Below are positions 54,623-64,000 of a stretch of 64,000 bases of DNA, one piece after another. Location: assembly GCF_041530365.1 (NCBI RefSeq), contig NZ_CP168034.1, forward strand, positions 2,170,001-2,234,000, in the 5' to 3' direction. Both the position numbers and the translations under genes were made by a program. Origin of the DNA: Capnocytophaga sp. ARDL2 (GTDB lineage Bacteria; Bacteroidota; Bacteroidia; Flavobacteriales; Flavobacteriaceae). The stretch's first letter is position 1; each line of letters begins with the position of its first letter. Under the pieces are notes generated by a model. It worked only from the letters and a program-made list of their open reading frames with translations. It was not told where the DNA came from and did not search any database.

Positions 54623-56527
54623 TTATCTTTCTAAGATGATAAATTCTGAACGACGGTTGATAGCGTGTTGCTCTTCTGTACAGTTGTCTCCACAATCTAC
54701 TTTTGGTTGAGACTCTCCGTATCCTTTTGCTATCATACGCTCTGCTTCGATACCTTTAGATACAAGATATTGGAAGGTAGCCGCAGCTCTTTGTTGAGAT
54801 AGTTTCAAGTTGTAATGGTCATTACCTCTTGTATCTGTGTGCGACTCGATTCGGATTTTCATACTTGGATTTTTACGCATGATGTCCACTACTTTGTCCA
54901 ATTCAAAAGCACCCTCTTGTGTGATGTTTGCTCTGTTGAATTCGAAATAGATATCATCAATTTCAAGGCGTGTATTTACTACAATCAAGTCGATTGGACG
55001 CAATCCTACGCTTACCGGGAATTTTCCATCGCGTGTTCTTTCCAATTCGATGCTCTTTCCTGCATAATCTACTTTGTCCACTCTCAACGAATAGGTTCTA
55101 TCACAATCTACATCGTAGGTTACTACTCCACGAGAATCTGTTGTTCTTGTTTCTACTACGTTTCCTCTGTGGTCTATGATGGCTACTTTTGCATCAGATA
55201 GGGTTTCGCCAGTTTTTTCGTTGACTACTGTGATTACAAATTCATTCAAACATACTGGTTTTACTACATAGATATCATCTCTTCCTACTCTATTAGTAGA
55301 TAAGAATCCGATTCCCTTTGTAGGATATAATGACAATGCAAAATCGTCTTTTGGTGTGTTGATCGGATCTCCTAAGTTTTTGATTTTTGCCCCTGGAGCT
55401 GTCAGGTCTATTTCATACACATCCAATCCTCCAAACCCTTTGTGAGCATCAGAGGCAAAGTAAAATTTTCCTGTTTCAGAAATAAATGGAAACGACTCTC
55501 TACCTTCTGTATTGATTCTATCTCCCATATTTACTGGCTCGCCAAATGTACCGTCTTCGTTGATGGCTACTTTCCATATGTCCATTCCTCCGTATCCGCC
55601 TGGCATATCAGATGCAAAATACAAAGTGGTACCGTCTGGAGAAACACTCGGATTACTTACATGATATTCACCTGAAATGAAAGGCAATTTTCTGATTTTT
55701 GTCCAAGACTTTCCATTGTATGTCGCTTGGAACAATGCTACTTTACCTTTTTTCAGACGTTTTTCTTTATCTACTTCATACAAACCTTCTCTGAAAGATT
55801 CTGAAGCAAAATACATTTTATTACCATCGGAAGTAATAGTTACTGGTCCGTCGTGGTATTTTTCGTTTAACTGAGATACAGGTTTGATGTCTTTGATCTT
55901 GTATTCCAAATCGTCTAATGTTCCTACATATACATCAAGGTATGGTTCTGAATTCCACCCGTATTTTTTCTTTTTCTCTGTACGTGTAGATGCAAAATAA
56001 AATTGATCATCATGAGTTAAAATCCCTGCAAAGTCAGAGAACTTTTCGTCGTTTAATCCTTTTAAATTTTCAAAAGTAAACAACGCCTCTTGACTTCTCA
56101 AATTTGGAATGTAATCAGGGTCTTTTAAAAATTCTACAGCACGAGAATCGTCTGGTTTCAAATCTGCAAATTTTTTCATTGCCTTGTTAGAAGCCTCATA
56201 ACGTCCACTAGCTTTGAGCATCTGAGCGTATTTGAAGTAGGTTTCGCCATCAACTTCGGGATTTTTTTCGATGGCTTTGGCATACCATTTAGCTGCCTCA
56301 ACGCTATTGAAAATATTGTAATACGATTCTGCTAACTGCACATAGATATGAACATCGGTTTTTTTACCTCTAACTAATTTTTTGTAATGTTCGATAGCCT
56401 GCACATATTCAAATCTTTCAAACAATTTATCAGCATAAGCCAATCGTTGCTCTGGAGAATCAAGATCTTGTGCAAATGTGGCATTCATTGAGCACAATAG
56501 GGCTAATGTAATATATATTTTTTTCAT
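54623..56527 (-). CDS. PorE-like OmpA-family protein with TPR and PD40 repeats
   Basis: A 634-residue protein with a signal peptide (LALLCSMNATFAQ). Then come TPR-like repeats (LAYADKLFERFEYVQAIEHYKKL; AAKWYAKAIEKNP), PD40/WD40-like beta-propeller repeats (ASPDG-like VSPDGTTLYFASDMPGG; GKFYFASDAHKGFGGLDVYE), a carboxypeptidase-regulatory-like domain and a C-terminal OmpA domain (IRIESHTDTRGNDHYNLKLSQQRAAA). This is the build of PorE, which anchors type IX secretion to peptidoglycan. Last of four genes; the PorP-like gene ends 23 bases upstream. Confidence 0.85.
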   Translation of the reverse strand: MKKIYITLALLCSMNATFAQDLDSPEQRLAYADKLFERFEYVQAIEHYKKLVRGKKTDVHIYVQLAESYYNIFNSVEAAKWYAKAIEKNPEVDGETYFKYAQMLKASGRYEASNKAMKKFADLKPDDSRAVEFLKDPDYIPNLRSQEALFTFENLKGLNDEKFSDFAGILTHDDQFYFASTRTEKKKKYGWNSEPYLDVYVGTLDDLEYKIKDIKPVSQLNEKYHDGPVTITSDGNKMYFASESFREGLYEVDKEKRLKKGKVALFQATYNGKSWTKIRKLPFISGEYHVSNPSVSPDGTTLYFASDMPGGYGGMDIWKVAINEDGTFGEPVNMGDRINTEGRESFPFISETGKFYFASDAHKGFGGLDVYEIDLTAPGAKIKNLGDPINTPKDDFALSLYPTKGIGFLSTNRVGRDDIYVVKPVCLNEFVITVVNEKTGETLSDAKVAIIDHRGNVVETRTTDSRGVVTYDVDCDRTYSLRVDKVDYAGKSIELERTRDGKFPVSVGLRPIDLIVVNTRLEIDDIYFEFNRANITQEGAFELDKVVDIMRKNPSMKIRIESHTDTRGNDHYNLKLSQQRAAATFQYLVSKGIEAERMIAKGYGESQPKVDCGDNCTEEQHAINRRSEFIILER

Positions 56528-56549
56528 ATTTTATCAACGAATTTAAGCA

Positions 56550-57479
56550 TTAGAAATAACGTGGTGAACTTGACACTTTGCGTTTAAAGTTGATATCAAA
56601 CAATAGAAACGCTTCGTGAGAGCCGCTTGTTTTGTAATTTAATGGAGAGGTAACGTAGTCGTACGCGTAACCTATTCTCATATTAGACATCACTGCATAG
56701 CTAATCATTGCACCAAACGAATCTTGGAATCTATACATTAGTCCAAAGTCTAATTTGTCTTTGTAGCTTGTATTCAAGTTTACATCAAACGACACTGGCG
56801 AATACATTGCGTATTTTACCATAGTGTGTGGTTTTAATTTCCAATCAGGGTTTAGCTCAAACACATATCCTGCTGTAAAGAATCCGTGCATTGCATCTGA
56901 TCCGTACTTGATATTGTTTTTATTTACATAATTATTAGGCAATAAGTTTGGAACAGAAAGTCCTACATAATATTTGTCTGTATAATAGAAAGCACCAGCG
57001 CCCACGTTGAAAAACGAATTGCTCGAGTTTTCAGCAAATACTGGGTCATTTGCATCTGGTACATGTGTACTAACTTCAGAAAAATATCTTGTGTCTTGAA
57101 GCGTCATTCCTCCTTTTACCCCGAGTGCCAATTTATGACCAGGAGCCAATTTGATAGTATATGACACATCTGCATAAACATTGTTTTCTGAAGTAGGTCC
57201 AATCTTGTCAGAAATCACAGAGATACCTGCTCCTACATTTTTACCTAAACTTCCATGTCCAAAAAATGTAGAAGTAACAGGAGCACCCTCAAGTCCTACC
57301 CATTGCTGTCTGTGCAATACCCCTAAAGCTAAACTCTCTTTACTACCCGCATAAGCTGGGTTGATTACACTTTGGTTATACATATACTGTGTGTAGTGAG
57401 GATCTTGTTGAGCATTTGCAGAAGAAGCTATCGCTGTAATCCCCATTAGTGTAATTATTTTTCTCTTATTGAAACTCAT
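56550..57479 (-). CDS. PorP/SprF-family type IX secretion outer-membrane protein
   Basis: A 309-residue protein with a signal peptide (GITAIASSANAQQ) and the family start QDPHYTQYMYNQSVINPAYAGSKESLALGVLHRQQWVGLEGAP, then beta-barrel strands up to FDINFKRKVSS. PorP/SprF proteins guide type B cargo to the cell surface and are usually encoded right after the cargo gene, as here. Confidence 0.92.
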   Translation of the reverse strand: MSFNKRKIITLMGITAIASSANAQQDPHYTQYMYNQSVINPAYAGSKESLALGVLHRQQWVGLEGAPVTSTFFGHGSLGKNVGAGISVISDKIGPTSENNVYADVSYTIKLAPGHKLALGVKGGMTLQDTRYFSEVSTHVPDANDPVFAENSSNSFFNVGAGAFYYTDKYYVGLSVPNLLPNNYVNKNNIKYGSDAMHGFFTAGYVFELNPDWKLKPHTMVKYAMYSPVSFDVNLNTSYKDKLDFGLMYRFQDSFGAMISYAVMSNMRIGYAYDYVTSPLNYKTSGSHEAFLLFDINFKRKVSSSPRYF

Positions 57480-57515
57480 AAAATTATTGTATTATAAGTG
57501 TTAATTATTATTTTA

Positions 57516-59750
57516 TTATCTACTCAATTCTATCCATGACGTAAATTGGGTTGTCATGGTTTGCACTTCTAAGAAATATGTACCACTTGGCAAATCTCCT
57601 CCACTCAAATCTTGACCTTTCCATTGGTTGGTATATCCTAGCCCATGTTCATATACTACTTTACCATAACGATTGTAAATTGTTACTTTCAACGACCTAT
57701 AATTGGTCAAATCTAATTGATCATTTTTTCCGTCACCATTAGGAGAAATACCTTTAGGCAAATCGCATGGCTGTACCTCAACGTTGTATTCTATAAATGC
57801 CTCACAATTTAAATCAGAAAGCAATTTGATTTTTACAACATAATTTCCTATAGGCAAAACATCACCAGCTGGAACATCATTTTTAACATCGATGATAGCC
57901 CCTGAAATAGGTTCTATTTGTTTAATTTCGTGATAAGAAAACAAAGGATCTGGCAATTCTGGCAACACAAACGAATTACAAATCACTACATTTTCTGGTT
58001 GAGCCATCGCTGGTACTGGTGCTGGGACAAAATTCACAGGTCGAATACCAAAACATTCTGTTTGGTTGTGAACCACTTTTATATACACCGTTTGTGGAAT
58101 AGGATTTACAGAATACACAGTAGGATTTGCTATTCTATTTTGTCCATTTTCAGCATCTGCTTGACTTCTATAAAATTCAACAGAATATTCTGATGCGTTG
58201 GTTAAATTTTGAGTTACGTGTGGGATAAATGTTTCTAAATTATAGTTTGGAAACTCATTTTCATATACACATAACTGTACATCTGGAATAGAAGGTAAAT
58301 CAAACTCTTCTAGCATTTTTATGTTGAAAGTTTCTGATAATACCAATTCTTGACCACAATCTTCGAAAGTTAAACGAGCTTCGATTACAGTTGATGGATT
58401 TGTAACAGTAAAATCAATATCTTTTTCATTGCTGATCAATACACCATTTGCATACCAAGCAAATTCAACAGTTGTATCTCCACTTGGCTTAAATCTCCAT
58501 GCTTCTTCTTGAGCATTCCAGTTGCCTGTATTTCTACCTGGTGGTGTGTATGCGAGTGTTCCTTGTTCGTTTTGAATACCTAAAACACCATTTCCATTTT
58601 GCCATGCATTACAAGCATTTCTTTGTTTTACGTAAACTTCGATAATATTAGTAATTTCGTACAGTACAACTTGTGTTGTTGTACGAAATTGTGGAGAATT
58701 ACATTCCGTATTATACGCCGGAACTTCATTAAAGTTTACAACTAATGCTCTACACGGATATTCACCAATTACTTGATAATTGATTTGTGAATTTGGTCCT
58801 GGATTATTTGTTGTATACATATCCTGAAACACACCATAAATAGCATTTTTTATTGATGTATTTTGATTAGGTATTGGAGCATTTATTGTCCAAGGACAAT
58901 ATTCTCCTTCCACTTCTGTAAAGGGCAATCCAAATGTAATTACACCATTATCTCCAATTCTACAATAACTGTATTTGTTTTCAAAAAAACAAAAATCAAA
59001 TGGTAAATTAAAACTTGCAGTATAGTCATCATCTGAAGTAATAGACATAATATTTCCCCCTAAAAAAGGATAAGGTGGATTGTATTCTATTTCTTCTACT
59101 TCATACGTTGATGTAGCTTTGAAGTGTTCTGCATCAAAATCAGCGGATAAATGTACTTCATTGCTTTGACCAGGACAAATCACATAATCTCCAGAAGAGT
59201 TGGCATTTAAGCTAATATCATTTAATGTCAATTTTGCACAAGCCTCTGGCACGAAATCTGAAAAAGCTACAGGGGTAGACCATGCACTTCTCACTTCGTT
59301 TGTATCAATAGCTCTAACATATACCTCATAATCTACATCTCTTTGATGTGAAAAAGTATAATTAGGATTTGAAACAAAAACTATATTTTCATTGTCATTG
59401 GTTGGTACTCCAGAGTTTTTTTGTTGAACAACTAATTCCCAACCGTTTACATTTTGAGCTACATCCCAAGTAATAACAAACAGACCATTTTGTAATTTTA
59501 CTTGTATATTATTTGGTGTTTGAACATTTAAATATTCATTTGACAAAATTGTTTCTGCAACTTTTTTTTGTTGTGTCAGTTGTGTACCAACTGATTGTTC
59601 AGCAACAGAACTATCTGTAAAATATACAGATGAAATGTTTAACGATTTTTCAATCCATTCTTTACTATTCCAATCTAAAGAATTAGAAAAATTTGCAAAC
59701 ACTACACCTGAAGCAAATAGACCTAATATATAAGTATATTTTTTTTTCAT
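57516..59750 (-). CDS. Large secreted adhesin-like protein with type B type IX sorting domain
   Basis: A 744-residue surface protein. It has a signal-like N-terminus (MKKKYTYILGLFASGVVFANFS), a fibronectin type III-like segment near 90-165 and Ig-like repeats. The C-terminal domain starts PKGISPNGDGKNDQLDLTNYRSLKVTIYNRYGKVVYEHGLGYTNQW and ends in WIELSR, the gliding-motility type B (CTD-B) signal. It probably is a surface fibre or adhesin exported through the partner PorP/SprF protein. Confidence 0.85.
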   Translation of the reverse strand: MKKKYTYILGLFASGVVFANFSNSLDWNSKEWIEKSLNISSVYFTDSSVAEQSVGTQLTQQKKVAETILSNEYLNVQTPNNIQVKLQNGLFVITWDVAQNVNGWELVVQQKNSGVPTNDNENIVFVSNPNYTFSHQRDVDYEVYVRAIDTNEVRSAWSTPVAFSDFVPEACAKLTLNDISLNANSSGDYVICPGQSNEVHLSADFDAEHFKATSTYEVEEIEYNPPYPFLGGNIMSITSDDDYTASFNLPFDFCFFENKYSYCRIGDNGVITFGLPFTEVEGEYCPWTINAPIPNQNTSIKNAIYGVFQDMYTTNNPGPNSQINYQVIGEYPCRALVVNFNEVPAYNTECNSPQFRTTTQVVLYEITNIIEVYVKQRNACNAWQNGNGVLGIQNEQGTLAYTPPGRNTGNWNAQEEAWRFKPSGDTTVEFAWYANGVLISNEKDIDFTVTNPSTVIEARLTFEDCGQELVLSETFNIKMLEEFDLPSIPDVQLCVYENEFPNYNLETFIPHVTQNLTNASEYSVEFYRSQADAENGQNRIANPTVYSVNPIPQTVYIKVVHNQTECFGIRPVNFVPAPVPAMAQPENVVICNSFVLPELPDPLFSYHEIKQIEPISGAIIDVKNDVPAGDVLPIGNYVVKIKLLSDLNCEAFIEYNVEVQPCDLPKGISPNGDGKNDQLDLTNYRSLKVTIYNRYGKVVYEHGLGYTNQWKGQDLSGGDLPSGTYFLEVQTMTTQFTSWIELSR

Positions 59751-59792
59751 TATATCTAGTATTTTGGTTATTGTTTTTAAAGTTTATAGTTT

Positions 59793-61997
59793 TTATCTAC
59801 TCAATTCTATCCAACCCTCGATAGTTTTGTTCATCAGTACTACTTGATAAAAGTAAGTACCAGATGGCAATAGATTTCCAGATTGGTCTTGACCTACCCA
59901 TTGTTTTGTGTATCCTAATCCATGTTCATACACTATTGCTCCGTAACGGTTATATATAGTTACTTTTAAAGGATACATAATAGTCAAATCTAAGGCATCA
60001 TTTTTTTCGTCACCATTTGGGGAAATACCATTAGGAACACTACATGGAACGACTCTAAATGTATAAGCCTTTTCTTCTTCACATGGATCTATTGTAGAAA
60101 CTACGTAAATAGTATGTTCGCCAACACCAAAAACGTGACCATCAGAAAACACCTCTCCTCCTTTGTTTGGAGCAGAGAAACATACCTCTCCATCTAATAA
60201 TGTAGGTAAAACAAATTGTTCGCAATATACTGCACCATTTTCAATGTCTGTAAAAGGTAATGCTCCTTGAATTTCAATTTTTAAAGGCATTGAAATCCAA
60301 CATTGAGGATTTCCTATTGGAATAACTTTTACAAACACAGTTGTATTCTGTGGAGTAAAAGAAGTAGCATTTGTTATACTATTCGTTCCATTTTCCAAAT
60401 CTGCTTCAGTAAGATAATATTGGAAAGTATAAGCACTTGCAGGTTGACCATTTAATATTTCACCCTGTACTTGTGTAAGATTAACATTCTGATCCTTAAC
60501 TAAATCACATATTACTAGAGTATCAGGTTTATTTAAAATTTCATTTAGATTAGGTAAAATTTCAACAATAATTTGTGCTTCAAAATCACATGTACCTGTA
60601 GGATCTATAGCAAATATTTTATAGGTTCCAGATTCAGAAACAATATACGTATTTGATGTTGCACCTGGTATAGCAACATCATCTTTATACCATTGAATAT
60701 CTGTAACAGTAGCTGGTAAATCGACTGTCAACGTTTTTGAATCTCCATGGCACAACGCATTGTTGTTTTCAGAAATAAGATTTCCTCCAAGATCTACACC
60801 TCCAATATTGAAACTTCCTCCTTCTAAGAATACTGCTGAATCTAGTAATGTGTCCGAATAATCAGCAATAACTATCTTTATTCTATAGGTTTTACCAGGT
60901 TCAACTGTTGCAGATGCGGTCATTGGTACGGTATCACCATTAAAATTAATAGGAGCTGTCAACGCTGCTGCTTCAGAGGAATTATAAAATGCATTAAAAT
61001 ACTCGGGATTTACAGAGACACACCCTCCATTATGAGCATTATTACGAATAGTAGTTACAGAAATAGGCGTAGTAGTATTTGGTACTACAGCCAAATTGGT
61101 TGTTTCATTGGTTTCTAAATTCGTCAAAAAGAATGCAAAAGCATCTGAATAATTACATTGAAAAGTACCGTATTCATTTGATGCAAAAATAAAGTTGAAA
61201 GAAAAATCACTTGCAGTAGGCACAAAATCAAATGATACATAAGCTACATCTTGTATATCATTATTTTGTCCCATATTTTGCAACATGGCATTTAACTGAG
61301 CATCACTTCCACCATCATTTGAATTAGAATTCGATTGTTGATATATTTTTTGATCCTGAGCTCTCAGAGCATGACCTGTTGATAATACAATACCATTTTC
61401 AAATGGGAAAGTTGAGTTGTTTTTTTCAAAATACCCAATACTTCTATGCATATAATTAGTCGAATGTGAATTATGTGTAATATTACTTACCGAAGCACAA
61501 CTCCCGTTCAACAAAACTTCTGTAACCATTTGTTCTACAGTATAAGTTTGCGTATTCACAGAAATACGATTATTAGGGGTTGTATTATCTAATGTTTGAA
61601 TATCACTCAAAACTATTTCTGCTGACATAGGAACATTTTGAATCGATTGTCCTAACACCAATTGATATTCTGCACCTATTTCTAAATTTGATATATCGAA
61701 TGAAGTTCCTTTTTGGAAGGATTCAACATGTTGAAGTTCATTTGGTGTAACTTTATACAACGAAATGTTTAAATATCTAAGCATCTCAGAAGTTGTAGTT
61801 ACCCCTACTCTTTTTTCTGTTTGGTCTGCAACAAAACTATAATTTACTCCATTAGAAGTATTTAAAGACATTACTGAAGAAACAAAAGGAATTTCTACCT
61901 GATGTTTTCCAAGATTTGCACCTTCTTGAGCATAAAAGGCATAAATATTGAATAAATAAAAAGCAGCTATCGCTTTTTTGAGTAATCCTCTACGCAT
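59793..61997 (-). CDS. Choice-of-anchor L protein with type B type IX sorting domain
   Basis: A 734-residue secreted protein and first gene of the operon. After a signal-like start (AIAAFYLFNIYAFYAQ) it has a choice-of-anchor L domain (NGIVLSTGHALRAQDQ, then FDFVPTASDFSFNFIFASNEYGTFQCNYSDAFAFFLTN), Ig-like repeats, and a CTD-B ending PNGISPNGDEKNDALDL ... GWIELSR. It shares the C-terminal build with the 744-residue protein, so both are probably delivered by the same PorP/PorE pair. Calcium-binding acidic turns are likely but not counted here. Confidence 0.85.
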   Translation of the reverse strand: MRRGLLKKAIAAFYLFNIYAFYAQEGANLGKHQVEIPFVSSVMSLNTSNGVNYSFVADQTEKRVGVTTTSEMLRYLNISLYKVTPNELQHVESFQKGTSFDISNLEIGAEYQLVLGQSIQNVPMSAEIVLSDIQTLDNTTPNNRISVNTQTYTVEQMVTEVLLNGSCASVSNITHNSHSTNYMHRSIGYFEKNNSTFPFENGIVLSTGHALRAQDQKIYQQSNSNSNDGGSDAQLNAMLQNMGQNNDIQDVAYVSFDFVPTASDFSFNFIFASNEYGTFQCNYSDAFAFFLTNLETNETTNLAVVPNTTTPISVTTIRNNAHNGGCVSVNPEYFNAFYNSSEAAALTAPINFNGDTVPMTASATVEPGKTYRIKIVIADYSDTLLDSAVFLEGGSFNIGGVDLGGNLISENNNALCHGDSKTLTVDLPATVTDIQWYKDDVAIPGATSNTYIVSESGTYKIFAIDPTGTCDFEAQIIVEILPNLNEILNKPDTLVICDLVKDQNVNLTQVQGEILNGQPASAYTFQYYLTEADLENGTNSITNATSFTPQNTTVFVKVIPIGNPQCWISMPLKIEIQGALPFTDIENGAVYCEQFVLPTLLDGEVCFSAPNKGGEVFSDGHVFGVGEHTIYVVSTIDPCEEEKAYTFRVVPCSVPNGISPNGDEKNDALDLTIMYPLKVTIYNRYGAIVYEHGLGYTKQWVGQDQSGNLLPSGTYFYQVVLMNKTIEGWIELSR

Positions 61998-62215
61998 ATA
62001 TCAAATGGTAATTTTTTATTAAATGAACTATTTATTTTTTAACAATTCCCAAATATATAGATATTTTCTTTTACAACATTAGTTTTTTTTATTTTTTTAT
62101 ATTTTGATATGTGTTAAACTTTCCAATCTACTATTTCATTCCTTAATAAATCGTTTTGATTATTGTATTAATTATTATCAATCAAAGTTAAAAAATCTAT
62201 TTTTTATTTAAAAAA

Positions 62216-62239
62216 AGTTACTCAACTTTAGTTAAGCAA
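62216..62239 (-). terminator. Terminator after the broken gene
   Basis: On the minus strand GTTGCTTAAC / GTTGAGTAAC (10 pairs, two of them G-U, loop TAAA) followed by a T-run, 32 bases after the gene end. Confidence 0.7.
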
Positions 62240-62270
62240 CCTTTTATAATTTGATATATTAAACTACAAT

Positions 62271-62720
62271 TTAATCTTTTGACAATTTCAAATTTTCAAC
62301 ACCATTTTTACCTTGTTCGATTAATTCATCAAAAGACAATCCACTGTATACTTTAGCTTTACTTGTTTCTTTTTTTACTCCATACCAATTAAACATTTTT
62401 TCATTGAACCAACGAGCTCTTTGAAAACTTATCTTAATTTTTGTCCCAACTGTTTGAATTTCTTCTTCATTAATATAGCGATGTTGGGTAACTTTGTCAT
62501 TTTCATCTATATCCGTTTTCAATAGATAGGTATTTGGTCTGATTGGTACAAATCCATTTTTGATATACAATGGTGAAGTCGCTCTTTGCAGTAGTATTTC
62601 ACGTATAGCATTCTCTTTTCAAGCTATTTCTTTGACCGGTGTAAAGGGGATCCAATTGAGTGGTGCATTGTTTTGAAATAAATATTTATAATCTGCATCT
62701 TCTTTTTCTACATTACCCAT
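62271..62720 (-). pseudogene. Hypothetical gene with an in-frame stop
   Basis: From the ATG at 62718-62720 the frame reads MGNVEKEDADYKYLFQNNAPLNWIPFTPVKEIA and then TGA at 62619-62621. It continues in the same frame KENAIREILLQRATSPLYIKNGFVPIRPNTYLL and on to KLSKD, 149 codons in all. The C-terminal 99-residue part could be made on its own. No family recognised. It ends at a hairpin terminator and starts right beside an IS982 remnant, so insertion and decay nearby are likely. Confidence 0.55.
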
Positions 62721-62997
62721 TGTGCATTATGAAATAAATAAAAGAAGTTGTTCATTTAGCTGAAAATCAGTATGATTATTTCGCCAAAACAAATCAAAAA
62801 TGAACAACTTAGGACAAATCGAAGATTCAACAAAGTTAAATATACGAAAGAATTTTAGAAGTTTTAAAAAAGGTTTTACCTCATCAGGTTTTCCCTCATC
62901 AAAGGCGAAAGCCAAAAATGAGTGATTTAGAACTTGTGAGTTTGAATTTAACTGCAACTGTTCAGAAAACCACCTAATTCTCTGAAAACCAAAATAT
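62714..62997 (+). mobile_element. IS982-family transposase remnant
   Basis: At 62714-62728 is an ACCCATTGTGCATTA-like left terminal inverted repeat. From the ATG at 62800 in shifting frames the DNA reads YERILEVLKKVLPHQVFPHQRRKPKMSDLELVSLNLTA, the N-terminus of IS982-type transposases, and then breaks up after about 62993. At least one frameshift and a stop interrupt it. No right end is visible. Confidence 0.7.
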
Positions 62998-63348
62998 AAA
63001 AGAGTGTTTACAACAAAAGAAAATAGAAATTTTTTATCATATAAATCCATTATTTTGGGTATAAATTACACATTATCTGTTCTGTAGAAGAAATTATCCA
63101 AAATCATTCAACAGTTTTAAAACACGAATTATCAGTAAAATAACTGCTTTAACCTTAATTCAATACATTAACAAATTTGTATTAAAAAAGGAAATAAATA
63201 AAATTAAAGCAAGTATAATTTAAAATGCACAACGGGTTATATACCTCTTATTTTTATTTAACAACGATTTCTCCAATATGTTTGCCTATCTCTGAAAAAA
63301 AATGTACTTTCGCTCAGAATTAATTGTCTTTTAAAATTTACAATATAC
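62998..63348. other. Gap before gcvT
   Basis: After the IS remnant there is AT-rich non-coding DNA to the gcvT promoter at 63281-63312. Nothing else is visible. Confidence 0.5.
63281..63312 (+). promoter_or_regulatory. gcvT promoter
   Basis: TTTG at 63281-63284, 20 bases, TACTTTCG at 63305-63312, about 37 bases before the ATG. Confidence 0.7.
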
Positions 63349-64000
63349 ATGAAACAAGTACCTTTAAATGATGTACATGTCGCTTTGGGAGCGAAAATGG
63401 TTCCTTTTGCGGGGTTTAATATGCCTGTGCAATACGAAGGCGTAAATGTAGAACACCACACTGTGAGAGACGGCGTAGGTGTTTTTGATGTTTCTCATAT
63501 GGGATTGTTTAAAATCTCTGGTGATAAAGCATTGGATTTGATACAAAAAGTATCTTCAAACGACGCAAGTGTAATGACCAATGGAAAAGCTCAATATAGC
63601 TATTTGCCCAACGCTACAGGTGGTATAGTGGACGACATCATCACTTATAAAGTAAACGATACCGAATATTTGATGGTAGTAAACGCCTCTAATATTGATA
63701 AAGATTTTGCATGGATTTCTTCTCAGAATTCTATGGGAGCTACTTTGGAAAACCTTTCGGATGCGTATTCATTGTTGGCTATCCAAGGCCCGAAAGCAAA
63801 CGAAGCCATGCAATCTATTACCAATGTAAATTTGGCTGACTTGAAATTTTATTCGTTTGAAACGGGTACTTTTGCCGGAGTAGATAACGTAATTGTTTCT
63901 GCAACAGGTTATACAGGTTCGGGTGGTTTTGAGATTTATGCAAAAAACGAAGACATCGAACATATATGGAACGAAGTATTGAAAGCCGGAGCTGATTGGG
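63349..64000 (+). CDS. gcvT: Aminomethyltransferase (glycine cleavage T protein), 5' part
   Basis: 217 codons are present and the gene runs off the end. The N-terminus MKQVPLNDVHVALGAKMVPFAGFNMPVQYEGVNVEHHTVRDGVGVFDVSHMG and the folate-site NGKAQYSYLPNATGGIVDDIITY are diagnostic of GcvT, which transfers the methylene group from the H-protein to tetrahydrofolate. The conserved ATGYTGSGGFEIY loop is also seen. It has its own promoter. Confidence 0.93.
   Translation, partial: MKQVPLNDVHVALGAKMVPFAGFNMPVQYEGVNVEHHTVRDGVGVFDVSHMGLFKISGDKALDLIQKVSSNDASVMTNGKAQYSYLPNATGGIVDDIITYKVNDTEYLMVVNASNIDKDFAWISSQNSMGATLENLSDAYSLLAIQGPKANEAMQSITNVNLADLKFYSFETGTFAGVDNVIVSATGYTGSGGFEIYAKNEDIEHIWNEVLKAGADW

Noticed and set aside
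62727..63050. 107-residue minus-strand frame
   Set aside because: It is antisense to the IS982 transposase remnant.

Overview
The window looks like a piece of a Flavobacteriaceae (Bacteroidota) chromosome. It is AT-rich, and its promoters have the Bacteroidota form (TTTG, about 19-20 bases, then TAnnTTTG). It carries a type IX secretion cluster with type B sorting domains and PorP/SprF and PorE proteins, a fused MurF-alanine racemase, a long Bacteroidota-type GAPDH, and DUF4294 and DUF6261 genes. The genus cannot be fixed from the sequence alone; a Capnocytophaga-like organism is a guess.

1-7.4 kb is an accessory block. It holds a plasmid/phage-type DnaB helicase, a PH-domain protein, a DUF2786-like protein, a TraX-family membrane protein, small secreted proteins, a zeta-type toxin with its upstream partner, and an Abi_2/HEPN abortive-infection gene. 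The Abi gene sits behind a short promoter-hairpin-T-run unit. A second such unit, followed by a truncated Abi gene, lies 1.2 kb downstream inside a duplicated segment. This promoter/structured RNA/HEPN toxin arrangement is the most interesting part of the window.

7.4-36.1 kb is mostly ordinary chromosome: three glycosyltransferases (two LPS-core types), an Fsr-like MFS exporter, a transglutaminase-like membrane protein, an NMT1-like protein, omega-amidase, rpe, murF-alr, RlpA, LysE, purA, a Fur protein, a decayed RelE/HigA-type pair, the RelA/SpoT enzyme, a GltB-like enzyme, a thioredoxin-like protein, GAPDH, TM2 and DUF2752 proteins, an MsbA-like exporter, a CDF transporter, an acyltransferase, FtsE and another glycosyltransferase.

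36.4-43.8 kb is a minus-strand rRNA operon: tRNA-Val, two tandem promoters, 16S, tRNA-Ile, tRNA-Ala, 23S, 5S. About 1.8 kb beyond the 5S is a second, divergent 5S. Between the two 5S copies lies a cassette of glycine-rich membrane-active-looking proteins paired with two-helix small proteins, one pair partly decayed.

44-52.6 kb holds DUF4294, M42 and M1 peptidases, YebC, a MocR-type regulator that lacks the PLP lysine, and DUF6261. A 1 kb non-coding stretch follows with eight copies of a 42-bp tandem repeat, and the region is bracketed by two inverted copies of a structured dispersed element. 52.6-62 kb has a frameshifted TonB receptor and a four-gene type IX secretion operon. 62.2-63 kb contains a broken gene and an IS982 remnant, and the window ends inside gcvT.
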